From contig JAOZSN010000006.1 in NCBI GenBank assembly GCA_029939635.1, forward strand, positions 18,212 through 30,530: a stretch of 12,319 nucleotides of DNA. Direction: 5' to 3'. The DNA is from Deltaproteobacteria bacterium (GTDB taxonomy: Bacteria > Desulfobacterota > Desulfobulbia > Desulfobulbales > SURF-16). The notes below the pieces were generated by a model, which saw nothing but the letters and a program-made list of their open reading frames with translations, was not told the DNA's origin and did not search any database. Positions 6,035 through 12,319 of this stretch are shown here, piece by piece; the first letter of the stretch is position 1; every line of letters starts with the position of its first letter. The translations under genes were made by a program, and so were the position numbers.

Positions 6035-8032
6035 ATGGAAAATATTGATCATTACGGCTCTTTACATCAGCTTTTTGATGCCAATTTTCTTGATTACACC
6101 TCCTATGTTATCAAGGAGCGCGCCATCCCTCATCTGAATGATGGCCTCAAGCCTGTTCAGCGCCGTATTATGCAGACCCTGGCCAATATGGATGATGGCC
6201 GTTTCAATAAGGTTGCCAACGTGGTTGGTGAGACCATGAAACTCCATCCCCATGGAGATCAGTCCATCTATGCCGCCTTGGTGAATTTAGCCAATAAAAA
6301 TTTTCTCATCGAAACCCAAGGTAATTTTGGTAATATCTATACGGGTGATGGTGCCTCTGCTGCCCGTTATATCGAATGTCGTCTCAGCCCTTTATCGCGT
6401 CTTATTCTTTTTAATCGTGACCTTACAGACTATGTTGAATCCTATGATGGACGCAATGAAGAACCGGTAACCCTGCCTGCTAAAATACCATTACTTTTGC
6501 TGCAAGGAGCCGAAGGTATTGCCGTCGGTATGGCCACAAAAATTATGTCACACAATTTTTGTGAGGTGCTGGAGGCTCAGAAAAAAATTCTGCGCCAGGA
6601 GGAGTTTGCTATCTTCCCAGATTTTATAAAGGGTGGCATCCTCGATATTAGCAACTATGAAGATGGGAATGGTAAATTAAAATGCCGTGCTCGCCTAGAA
6701 GAAAAGGATGAGAAGACCATTGTTATCCGGGAAATCCCCCATTCCACTACCACCCAGTCTTTGATGGAGAGTGTGGAAAAAGCCACTAAGGCTGGCAAGA
6801 TCAAAATTACCTCCATCAATGACTATACTGCTGAAGATGTGGAGATCGAAATAAAGCTGCCTCGTGGTATCTACGCTCAAGATACTATCCGTGCCCTCTA
6901 TGCCTTTACTGACTGCGAGATCTCCATTAGCCCCAACCTGACCCTGCTTAAAGATAATCGTCCTTGTATTCTGACGGTATCTCAGGTGCTTGAGGCTAAT
7001 ACTGCTAAGCTGCAAGCTGATTTGGAGATGGAGTTAACCATTAAGCTAAATCGCTTGCGTGAAAAGCTTCATGCCCATTTGCTTGAGCAGATTTTCATCG
7101 AAGAACGACTCTATAAAGAGATTGAGGAATGCCCTACCTATGAGATAGTGGTGGAGACGGTTGACAGCTCACTACAACCCTTTAGAGAGAGGTTGGTGCG
7201 CGATGTGACGGTGGAGGATATTGAACGCCTATTAGAAATCAAAATTCGCCGTATTTCTCGCTACGATATTGACAAGAAGAATAAGGAAATAAAAGTCGTT
7301 CAGAAAAAAATACGTCAGACAGAAAAATTTCTTAAGGATATGGTTGTTTTTACCATCAACTATATTGACGATGTTTTGCAGAAGTATGGCAAGGAGTATC
7401 CTCGTCGGACTGAGCTTGCCACCTTTAGCGAGGTCAAGGCGCGCAAGGTGGCGATTTCTAATCTTACTGTGGGATATGAGGAGGAGAGTGGTTTTATCGG
7501 TTATCAGGTGAAAGGTGATGAAGGTTTTCGCTGTGCCTGTTCCCAGTATGATAAGATCATGGTGCTCTTCAAAAATGGACTCTATAAAATCCTTAATGTC
7601 ACAGACAAAATTTTCCTGGGTCATGACTTATTATGGATGGGCAAAATGGAGCGTAAGCTGATTTTCAATATTGTCTATAAAGAGGGCAGCCGCAATCTCT
7701 CCTATATGAAACGCTTTAAGATGCCGAAATTCATCATTGATAAGGAGTATCGCCTCTTTGATGAACATAAACGTTCTTTTATTCAATATCTCAGCCTGGC
7801 AGGGGAAGAAACCTTACGAATTTATTTCACCCCAAATAAACGGGCAAAGTCAAATTTTACTGATATTAGTCTTGCTGATTATTTGGTCAAGGGTGCAGCT
7901 GCCAAGGGCAAACGTCTCTCCTCCACCCGCCCTGTTACGCGGGTACGTCTCCTGGCCAGCAAGGAAAGGGTGGTTGATGCAGAAGAAGAGCCTAAACCCC
8001 AAGAATTGTTTCGTGCTGAGGATGATTCATGA
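6035..8032 (+). CDS. parC: DNA topoisomerase IV subunit A (type IIA topoisomerase breakage-reunion subunit)
   Basis: The 665-aa protein is the DNA-cleaving subunit paired with ParE. The winged-helix/tower core includes YVIKERAIPHLNDGLKPVQRR (start to end about 24-44), HPHGDQSIY (71-79), catalytic Tyr112 within AARYIECRLS (110-118, R111 beside it), and GIAVGMATKIMSHNF (162-176). A coiled segment falls at about 325-450. The C-terminal part (about 480-620) has no GyrA-box (QRRGGKG) and is shorter than GyrA or E. coli ParC (about 750 aa), so it is not a gyrase A subunit. Wording around KIMSHNF and the overall length resemble the Bacteroidetes-type ParC lineage. At the quinolone-contact positions equivalent to E. 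coli GyrA Ser83 and Asp87 it carries Gln76 and Ala80. The ATG at 6035 has no Shine-Dalgarno, but homology begins immediately. The TGA overlaps the menG ATG (ATGA), so the two are probably co-transcribed. A low-complexity charged tail closes the protein. Confidence 0.92.
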   Translation: MENIDHYGSLHQLFDANFLDYTSYVIKERAIPHLNDGLKPVQRRIMQTLANMDDGRFNKVANVVGETMKLHPHGDQSIYAALVNLANKNFLIETQGNFGNIYTGDGASAARYIECRLSPLSRLILFNRDLTDYVESYDGRNEEPVTLPAKIPLLLLQGAEGIAVGMATKIMSHNFCEVLEAQKKILRQEEFAIFPDFIKGGILDISNYEDGNGKLKCRARLEEKDEKTIVIREIPHSTTTQSLMESVEKATKAGKIKITSINDYTAEDVEIEIKLPRGIYAQDTIRALYAFTDCEISISPNLTLLKDNRPCILTVSQVLEANTAKLQADLEMELTIKLNRLREKLHAHLLEQIFIEERLYKEIEECPTYEIVVETVDSSLQPFRERLVRDVTVEDIERLLEIKIRRISRYDIDKKNKEIKVVQKKIRQTEKFLKDMVVFTINYIDDVLQKYGKEYPRRTELATFSEVKARKVAISNLTVGYEEESGFIGYQVKGDEGFRCACSQYDKIMVLFKNGLYKILNVTDKIFLGHDLLWMGKMERKLIFNIVYKEGSRNLSYMKRFKMPKFIIDKEYRLFDEHKRSFIQYLSLAGEETLRIYFTPNKRAKSNFTDISLADYLVKGAAAKGKRLSSTRPVTRVRLLASKERVVDAEEEPKPQELFRAEDDS

Positions 8033-8712
8033 GTAAAGGCTCCCAGGTGCAGGCCATGTTTGATGGTATTGCAGGGCGATATGACCTGATGAATCGGGTG
8101 ATGACCATGGGCCAGGATCAGCGCTGGCGGCGTCTTGTGGTTGGTAAGGCTGGAGATTTAAGCAAGGGTAGGGTGCTTGATCTAGCCACAGGCACTGGTG
8201 ATATCGCTGCCCTATTTAGCCAGAAATACCCTAATGCTTCAGTGGTGGGTGGTGATTTTTCGCAGAATATGTTGGGTGAGGCCCAGAATCGTTTCTCCTC
8301 ACTGCCCATCCAGTGGATGGCGTGTGATGCCAATATGCTGCCCTTTAGCGATAACAGTTTTAGTGCCGTGACCTTTGGCTACTTATTACGAAATGTTGAT
8401 GATGTGCCTCGGGTCTTACGAGAGATCCATCGGGTTTTGCAACCTGGAGGAGCCATCGTCAGTCTTGATACCACCCCTCCTGCAAAGAATATGCTTTATC
8501 CCTTTATTAATGCCTATCTACGCTGGGGTATTCCCCTTATGGGACGGATGCTGGCAAGTGATGAGGCTGCCTATGCCTATCTCACTGGATCTACCCTTGG
8601 CTTTTACGAGGCTTGTGCCTTGGCTAACGCCTTTAGCGATGCTGGTTTTCAAAATGTTGGCTATCGCAAATTAATGTGTGGTACTATTGCTGTGCATTGG
8701 GGCCACAAATAA
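8029..8712 (+). CDS. menG: Demethylmenaquinone methyltransferase (MenG/UbiE family)
   Basis: This SAM-dependent C-methyltransferase carries out the last step of menaquinone synthesis, methylating demethylmenaquinone; in ubiquinone makers the same family also acts in ubiquinone synthesis. At 227 aa it has the normal length. Diagnostic motifs are FDGIAGRYDLMNRVMTMG (11-28), the SAM-binding VLDLATGTGD (49-58), GDFSQNML (75-82), D100 as the acidic residue after strand 4, TFGYLLRNVDD (115-125) and the C-terminal GTIAVHWGHK (218-227), which is close to a family signature. It starts inside the last codons of parC (ATGA overlap) with GAGG 7 nt upstream of ATG, so translation is probably coupled. Pairing with a topoisomerase subunit is not a pathway link and probably reflects operon convenience. 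Its last two codons and stop lie in the left arm of a long hairpin. Menaquinone rather than ubiquinone as substrate is inferred from the presumed anaerobic host. Confidence 0.92.
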   Translation: MSKGSQVQAMFDGIAGRYDLMNRVMTMGQDQRWRRLVVGKAGDLSKGRVLDLATGTGDIAALFSQKYPNASVVGGDFSQNMLGEAQNRFSSLPIQWMACDANMLPFSDNSFSAVTFGYLLRNVDDVPRVLREIHRVLQPGGAIVSLDTTPPAKNMLYPFINAYLRWGIPLMGRMLASDEAAYAYLTGSTLGFYEACALANAFSDAGFQNVGYRKLMCGTIAVHWGHK

Positions 8713-8761
8713 CAAAGGAGCTATACGTATTTTTTACGCATAGCTCCTTTGTTATTTGTGG
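8703..8761. terminator. Long bidirectional hairpin, likely terminator between convergent genes
   Basis: Arms 8703-8729 and 8735-8761 are reverse complements over 27 bp with one mismatch (A8725 opposite C8739), around a loop of five T. The core contains AAAGGAGCTA / TAGCTCCTTT. It lies between the 3' ends of menG and the convergent lipoprotein gene, and includes the menG HK-stop codons. Instead of a long T tract each arm ends in a T-rich stretch (TTTGTTATTT on either strand), so it could terminate both transcripts. An alternative is a small palindromic repeat element; no second copy is seen in this window. Confidence 0.7.
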
Positions 8762-8774
8762 TTATAGCGGTCTA

Positions 8775-9284
8775 TTACTTTATTGTTGTATGTACCTTTT
8801 GGGCGGCATTACGGTTCAGGGTCTGGGCACAGTAAGTGCCGCCCTTGCTGGAACCCACACCATCATCCCACTGCTTGATAATAGATCCCTGACTGTTAAG
8901 GAGCTTGTAGGTAAGATCTAGTGAGGATGCACCTGCGCCGTAACCAACAAAGGCCCGGGCAGCCCGGTTACCAGCAGTAAATTTAGCAACATCAATGATG
9001 AGCAGATGACCTGACCCTTTGAACTCTTTCTGTGATTCGATTAAGGTGGCATTATACCCCGCCCGCTTCAGCTGTTTTATAATGTCCTTATCCATCCAAC
9101 GCCCCACCCTGACCAGCTCAGCATGTTGGTCATCCGTCAAGATGCTGGTGTCACCACGTAGGGAGAGAACAGCAATATCACCGCCTGCTCCTGGTTTAAC
9201 TGCGGCCTGTTTGCCACCTCCACAGCCAGCGGTTACATTTAAAAGTAGACTAATAGAAAACAGAATCAATAATTTTTTAAACAT
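8775..9284 (-). CDS. Small predicted lipoprotein, DUF4410-like
   Basis: The 169-aa protein starts with a lipoprotein signal peptide: KK at 3-4, a hydrophobic run to about residue 17, then VTAGC with Cys21 as the predicted lipidated residue (position -3 is Thr, so the lipobox is slightly off consensus), followed by GGGK. The mature part has an RVGRWMDKDIIKQLKRAGY helix (about 59-77) and a glycine-rich RAFVGYGAGASSLDLTYKLL segment (start to end about 110-129). This resembles DUF4410-type lipoproteins, in which a short R..G.GAG motif precedes a beta strand. Function of that group is not established. Translation start is well supported by AAGGAG 6 nt before ATG. It lies 66 bp downstream of ppiA on the same strand with no obvious terminator between, so read-through is possible. 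The family call is tentative; a secreted lipoprotein is firm. Confidence 0.75.
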   Translation of the reverse strand: MFKKLLILFSISLLLNVTAGCGGGKQAAVKPGAGGDIAVLSLRGDTSILTDDQHAELVRVGRWMDKDIIKQLKRAGYNATLIESQKEFKGSGHLLIIDVAKFTAGNRAARAFVGYGAGASSLDLTYKLLNSQGSIIKQWDDGVGSSKGGTYCAQTLNRNAAQKVHTTIK

Positions 9285-9350
9285 GTAGTTCTCCTTTTGT
9301 TTGGAACACTTTGTGGTCTGGTAGAAGCTACTGCCAGGCTTGATGAGGGA

Positions 9351-9929
9351 TTACTTGATTTTTTCATACATCTTGATAATTAAAATATCCTTTTTGGGTA
9401 CATCATTATGCATACCTTTTCTGCCCCTGGGAGTGTTAACAATGGCATCAGCTACTTCCATGCCCGTCACAACCTTACCAAAGACGGCATAGCCATATTC
9501 ACTGCGTCTCATTGAGCGGTGATCAAGGCTGCGGTTATCTTTGACATTGAGGAAAAATTGGCCAGTGGCAGAGTTTACATCGTTGGTGCGAGCCATGGAT
9601 AGTGTACCCCGTTTGTTTTTCAGGCCATTATTAGCCTCATTGATGATAGGGTCACGACCGCGCCGTTTCTTCATGCCTGGCTCAAAACCACCACCCTGAA
9701 TCATAAAGCCAGGGATTACCCGGTGAAAGATAAGGCCATCAAAATATTTTTCTTGGGTATATTGTCTGAAATTTTGGCATGTTATAGGGGCTTTAGTGTC
9801 AAAAAGTTCAATCTCTATGGTTCCCTTACTTGTTTCCATAATAATATTTGGTGGGGCAGCCTGGCTGAAACCAGCTAAGCTAAGAAGGGAGAGCAGGACC
9901 AGACTGAAAAGAGTATTTTTTACTTTCAT
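9351..9929 (-). CDS. ppiA: Exported cyclophilin-type peptidyl-prolyl cis-trans isomerase
   Basis: The protein catalyses cis-trans isomerisation of Xaa-Pro bonds, here probably in the periplasm. With ATG at 9929 it is 192 aa and starts with a clear Sec signal peptide (KVK, hydrophobic core, likely cleavage after FSQA at 24). The cyclophilin domain fills the rest: FHRVIPGFMIQGGGFEPG (68-85) with active-site R70, F75 and Q78, MARTNDVNSATGQFFLNV (112-129) with Q124, and YGYAVFGKVVTGMEVAD (145-161). The Trp that binds cyclosporin in eukaryotic cyclophilins is absent, as in E. coli PpiA. The open frame extends to 9980, but the 17 extra residues precede the signal peptide and the internal ATG has GAGG 6 nt upstream, so the shorter start is chosen. 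The insert MKKRRGRDP (86-94) is more basic than in PpiA. Divergent from the deacetylase gene. Confidence 0.92.
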   Translation of the reverse strand: MKVKNTLFSLVLLSLLSLAGFSQAAPPNIIMETSKGTIEIELFDTKAPITCQNFRQYTQEKYFDGLIFHRVIPGFMIQGGGFEPGMKKRRGRDPIINEANNGLKNKRGTLSMARTNDVNSATGQFFLNVKDNRSLDHRSMRRSEYGYAVFGKVVTGMEVADAIVNTPRGRKGMHNDVPKKDILIIKMYEKIK

Positions 9930-10021
9930 AGCGACCTCATAGTTAGGTAAGGTAAGAGATAAGATGGAAATAATAACCACTGAACTTTACATCATAACGT
10001 GATAAATCTGGAGAATTTTTT

Positions 10022-11092
10022 ATGCCTTTGTATGTATTAAGAAAAAAATGTATTTTTATAGTTTTGGCTTTGATGTTTCTTTTTTCCTCATCTGCTGTAG
10101 CGGCAGACTCGGTCACTATCCTCATCTATCACCGTTTTGGTGACGATCGCTATCCTACCACCAACGTCTCCACTGAAATTTTCCAAGAGCAAATGGCCTG
10201 GCTTATGGCCAACAACTATCATGTCATCAGCTTGGCAGATCTTGTAAACTTGAAGAAAAACAAGATTAACCTGCAACCAAAGACAGTGGTTATCACCATT
10301 GATGACGGCTATACCAGTGTCTATGAAAATGCCTGGCCTATCCTGAAGTCATTTGGCTACCCCTTCACGGTTTTTTTGTATACTGGAGCACAGGAAAAGG
10401 GTTATTCCAATTATATGACCTGGGAGCAGGTTAAAGAGATGCAGCTGGCTGGCGTAGATTTTCAGGATCATGGCTATGGTCATTATCATATGGCCTTTAG
10501 ACCTGAAGGCCTGGATGAAGTGGGGTATCGAGCCTGGATCAGTCAAGATCTGGCCCGTTCCATGGCTATTATGAGCCGCAAGCTTGGCGAGACACCACGC
10601 TTTTTTGCCTTACCCTATGGCCAGTATAATTCTATCCTCCTTGATGAGGTAAGAAAACTTGGCTATGAGGCGGTGCTTAACCAGGATTCTGGTGTTGTTG
10701 GCGATTTTACAGATCTGTATGCCTTGCCGCGCCATGCCATTCTTGGCAATGAATGGGCCTCTATGGATCATTTTGCTAAAATAATGAAAGGTGCTGATTT
10801 TCCTCTTACTGATATGCAACCAGCGGCTCAACAGCTCAGCGATCCCCTGGTAAAGGAATTTTCTGTGCGCATGGAAAATCCTGATGATTATGTCAATGGT
10901 ACCTTTGGTATCTGGATTAGTGGTCTGGGCTGGCATGCCCTCAAGCGCGAAGGTGATGTGTTGAGTTTTAAAAATGATAAACCCTTGACCAGAATGGTCA
11001 GTAGGGTGGTGGTAAGTGGCCGCGAAAAAAAGAGCGGTAAATTAGCCACCCGAACATGGATGCTTATTCATCCTGATGCAAAAGCCGAGTAA
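10022..11092 (+). CDS. Exported polysaccharide deacetylase (NodB/CE4 family)
   Basis: The 356-aa protein has a signal peptide (RKK at 7-9, hydrophobic core, predicted cut after AVA at 27) and then a NodB homology domain. The CE4 motifs are visible: TIDDGY (92-97) with D94 as likely base and D95 as metal ligand, DHGYGH (149-154) supplying metal ligands H150 and H154, and FFALPYGQYN (194-203) forming the RxxPY-like motif. VTILIYHRFG (31-40) is the usual opening strand with a conserved His. Such enzymes remove N-acetyl groups from cell-surface polysaccharides; whether the target is peptidoglycan, a biofilm glycan or another polymer cannot be read here. Residues about 265-350 are a C-terminal extension of predicted beta strands that I do not recognise. 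GGAG lies 8 nt before the ATG. A 74-aa membrane protein follows after 15 bp. No clear promoter was found in the 92-bp divergent gap 9930-10021. Confidence 0.9.
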   Translation: MPLYVLRKKCIFIVLALMFLFSSSAVAADSVTILIYHRFGDDRYPTTNVSTEIFQEQMAWLMANNYHVISLADLVNLKKNKINLQPKTVVITIDDGYTSVYENAWPILKSFGYPFTVFLYTGAQEKGYSNYMTWEQVKEMQLAGVDFQDHGYGHYHMAFRPEGLDEVGYRAWISQDLARSMAIMSRKLGETPRFFALPYGQYNSILLDEVRKLGYEAVLNQDSGVVGDFTDLYALPRHAILGNEWASMDHFAKIMKGADFPLTDMQPAAQQLSDPLVKEFSVRMENPDDYVNGTFGIWISGLGWHALKREGDVLSFKNDKPLTRMVSRVVVSGREKKSGKLATRTWMLIHPDAKAE

Positions 11093-11107
11093 GTAGGGAT
11101 AGGTTAC

Positions 11108-11332
11108 ATGAATTTCTTACAGCAACTAGAATGGCCCCTGGTCATTATCATCTGTCTGACCCTGGGATTGGCACCCTTTGCCCCACCCCATATATTTGAG
11201 AAGATACAGATGCTTATGCAGGGCACCCTGCATAAGCCCATGGACTGGTTTGATTTAGTATTTCATGGCACCCCATGGCTGCTGCTTGGGGCTAAGGTGA
11301 TCTGGGGAAGAAAACAAGGGGGAGAGGGGTAA
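11108..11332 (+). CDS. Small conserved two-span membrane protein
   Basis: This 74-aa protein has two hydrophobic segments: about residues 10-25 (PLVIIICLTLGLAPFA) and about 51-66 around HGTPWLLLGAKVIWG. Between them sits PPHIFEKIQMLMQGTL and PMDWFDLVFHG. It resembles short proteins commonly found in deltaproteobacteria, some automatically labelled 'RND transporter', although it is far too small to be an RND pump. I know of no established function. It starts 15 bp after the deacetylase stop, so the two probably share a transcript, and it ends before an intrinsic terminator. The upstream ribosome site is weak (AGG). Conservation of the PPH...EK...ML..G.L...DWFDL..HG pattern is from memory of the family. 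Confidence 0.7.
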   Translation: MNFLQQLEWPLVIIICLTLGLAPFAPPHIFEKIQMLMQGTLHKPMDWFDLVFHGTPWLLLGAKVIWGRKQGGEG

Positions 11333-11351
11333 CTCTTAAATTACTAACTAT

Positions 11352-11380
11352 GAACCGCAGAATAGCGGTTCTCTGTTTTA
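11352..11380 (+). terminator. Intrinsic terminator after the deacetylase operon
   Basis: GAACCGC (11352-11358) and GCGGTTC (11365-11371) form a perfect 7-bp GC-rich stem with a 6-nt loop (AGAATA), followed by the T-rich run TCTGTTTTA. It lies 20 bp after the small membrane protein gene and 30 bp before the convergent molybdopterin-binding gene's 3' end, so it may serve both. Confidence 0.7.
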
Positions 11381-11409
11381 TAGAAAGCGACCATGGCCTT
11401 TAGTCTATC

Positions 11410-12319
11410 TTACTTGCCAAAATGGCAAATAGGGTAGGTACATATCTTACATGTGCTGCATAAGCCGCCGTGTCCCATGGTGGCCAGTTCTTTTCGTCCC
11501 AAACGTTCGCCGGTAAGTACCCGAGGCAGGACAATATCAAAAACAGTTATGCGGTGAAACATGCCGCAGGCGGGCAGGGCAAGAACAGGGATATCACCTA
11601 TACGTCCCACTAGGAACATGGCACCTGGGAGAACTGGGGAACCATAAACCGTATCCGTGGCACCGGCCTTGGCAATGCCCATTCTGGTGACATCATCAGG
11701 GTCAACGGACATGCCACCGCTGGTGATGATGCAATCTGCCCCAGCCTCAATGCTGGCCGTTATTTCAGCAGCAATATGGTCGATATCATCAGGGGCAAAG
11801 GCAACCCGTACCACCTCTGAACCAAGTTTTGCCAGTTTCTCGCGCAGGACAGGTTCAAAACGATCCTTTATGCGTCCGTAATACACCTCATTGCCGGTAA
11901 TGATCAGGCCTGCCTTTACCTTTTTTAAGGGCTTAACACGTAAGATCCCTTTTTCTCCACAAAGATTTGCTGCCTCCTCTACTATAGAACGATGTGAGGT
12001 GAGGGGGATGAGTCTGGTTGCACCCACTTGGGTACCTTTTTTCACAGGGGTGTTATGGTGCAGGGTGGCACACATTACCTCTCCCAGAAGATTGAAATCA
12101 TATAAATGATCGACATCCACATGAAGCAGACCATTATGGGCAGCCACCAGGCTTAATTTACCCTCGGTGGGTTCTCCTGAGATAATAACACCATCACCAC
12201 ATAAGCCTTTGGCCAGGATATCTGCCGCCTCATTTTCATGGATCTCATCATCACTCAGAGTGAGGACATAGATATGATCCTTGCCAAGGCGTTTAAGGTG
12301 TTCCACATCATCAGCTTGA
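11410..12319 (-). CDS. MoCF/MoeA-like molybdopterin-binding protein, N-terminus outside window
   Basis: The minus-strand frame is open to the right edge and gives 302 visible residues. A GTG at 12306 is internal: coding continues upstream (QADDVEHLKRLG), and family members I recall have roughly 40 more N-terminal residues. The N-terminal part has the conserved GEPTEGKLSLVAAHNGLL segment and TPVKKGTQVGATRLIPL. The MoCF_biosynth domain follows: GLIITGNEVYYGRIKDRF, then ADCIITSGGMSVDPDDVTRMG, the fold that binds molybdopterin in MoeA and MogA. The C-terminus ends with a cysteine-rich GGLCSTCKICTYPICHFGK tail, four cysteines that could hold a metal or an Fe-S cluster. Role in molybdenum or tungsten cofactor metabolism is expected from the family, but the exact reaction is unproven. 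A standalone MoeA is less likely given this tail. The 3' end faces the terminator at 11352-11380. Confidence 0.85.
   Translation of the reverse strand, partial: QADDVEHLKRLGKDHIYVLTLSDDEIHENEAADILAKGLCGDGVIISGEPTEGKLSLVAAHNGLLHVDVDHLYDFNLLGEVMCATLHHNTPVKKGTQVGATRLIPLTSHRSIVEEAANLCGEKGILRVKPLKKVKAGLIITGNEVYYGRIKDRFEPVLREKLAKLGSEVVRVAFAPDDIDHIAAEITASIEAGADCIITSGGMSVDPDDVTRMGIAKAGATDTVYGSPVLPGAMFLVGRIGDIPVLALPACGMFHRITVFDIVLPRVLTGERLGRKELATMGHGGLCSTCKICTYPICHFGK

Noticed and set aside
7232..7624. 130-codon open frame on the minus strand inside parC
   Set aside because: It is a shadow of parC codons with no promoter, ribosome site or domain of its own.
1190..8032. Gyrase (gyrB/gyrA) assignment for the two topoisomerase genes
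   Set aside because: The A subunit lacks the GyrA-box and is only 665 aa, and the B subunit is ParE-sized. ParE/ParC fits better, though the name is by lineage rather than tested activity.
9930..9980. Upstream ATG extending ppiA by 17 residues
   Set aside because: The extension would bury the signal peptide, and the internal ATG at 9929 has a GAGG ribosome site at proper spacing.
11414..11428. TTGCCA-AAA-TGGCAA palindrome as an operator or terminator
   Set aside because: It lies in the conserved C-terminal HFGK codons of the molybdopterin-binding gene and has only a 6-bp stem, so coding constraint or chance explains it.
12304..12306. GTG as start codon of the molybdopterin-binding protein
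   Set aside because: Coding sequence continues without a stop to the window edge, and the family normally has additional N-terminal residues.

Overview
The window looks like a stretch of bacterial chromosome made of housekeeping and signalling genes. Nothing mobile is visible: no transposase, integrase, tRNA, rRNA or CRISPR array. Several traits point to an anaerobic, menaquinone-using Gram-negative, most likely a sulfate-reducing deltaproteobacterium (Desulfobulbales/Desulfotalea-like). These are moderate GC, a MenG/UbiE methyltransferase, exported lipoprotein and PPIase genes, a MoeA-like protein with a cysteine-rich tail, and a 74-aa 'HG.PWLL' membrane protein. The assignment is inference from gene types, not from a marker gene.

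Layout. 1-976 (-) is the N-terminal half of a PepF/M3 oligoendopeptidase cut by the window edge. It is divergent from 1190-3013 (+), the ATPase/Toprim subunit (ParE-type) of a type IIA topoisomerase. Positions 3022-5855 (-) hold a two-gene signalling operon: a FIST sensor protein, then a soluble hybrid histidine kinase with a receiver domain, overlapping as TAATG. Next is 6035-8032 (+), the breakage-reunion subunit (ParC-type), whose stop overlaps the start of menG/ubiE (8029-8712). A 27-bp-stem hairpin covers the menG stop and separates it from a convergent pair on the minus strand: a small lipoprotein (8775-9284) downstream of an exported cyclophilin PPIase (9351-9929). Divergent from these, 10022-11092 (+) is an exported polysaccharide deacetylase, followed by the 74-aa membrane protein (11108-11332) and an intrinsic terminator. 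At the right edge, 11410-12319 (-) is a MoCF/MoeA-like molybdopterin-binding protein whose N-terminus lies outside the window.

How the genes relate. parE and parC encode the two halves of one topoisomerase, but they are separated by a complete oppositely oriented sensor operon. That operon abuts parE tail to tail with only 8 bp between stop codons and diverges from parC. Both topoisomerase subunits look like the Bacteroidetes-type ParE/ParC lineage rather than the usual proteobacterial one. They carry non-consensus residues at the positions that normally contact quinolones (ParC Q76/A80, ParE Q408). The FIST-kinase pair has no DNA-binding output gene beside it.

The most noteworthy points are the interrupted topoisomerase locus, its altered drug-site residues, the orphan FIST-hybrid kinase module with an unrecognised N-terminal region, and the unusually long hairpin overlapping the end of menG. 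I see no clear evidence of a wholly new defence or mobile system.
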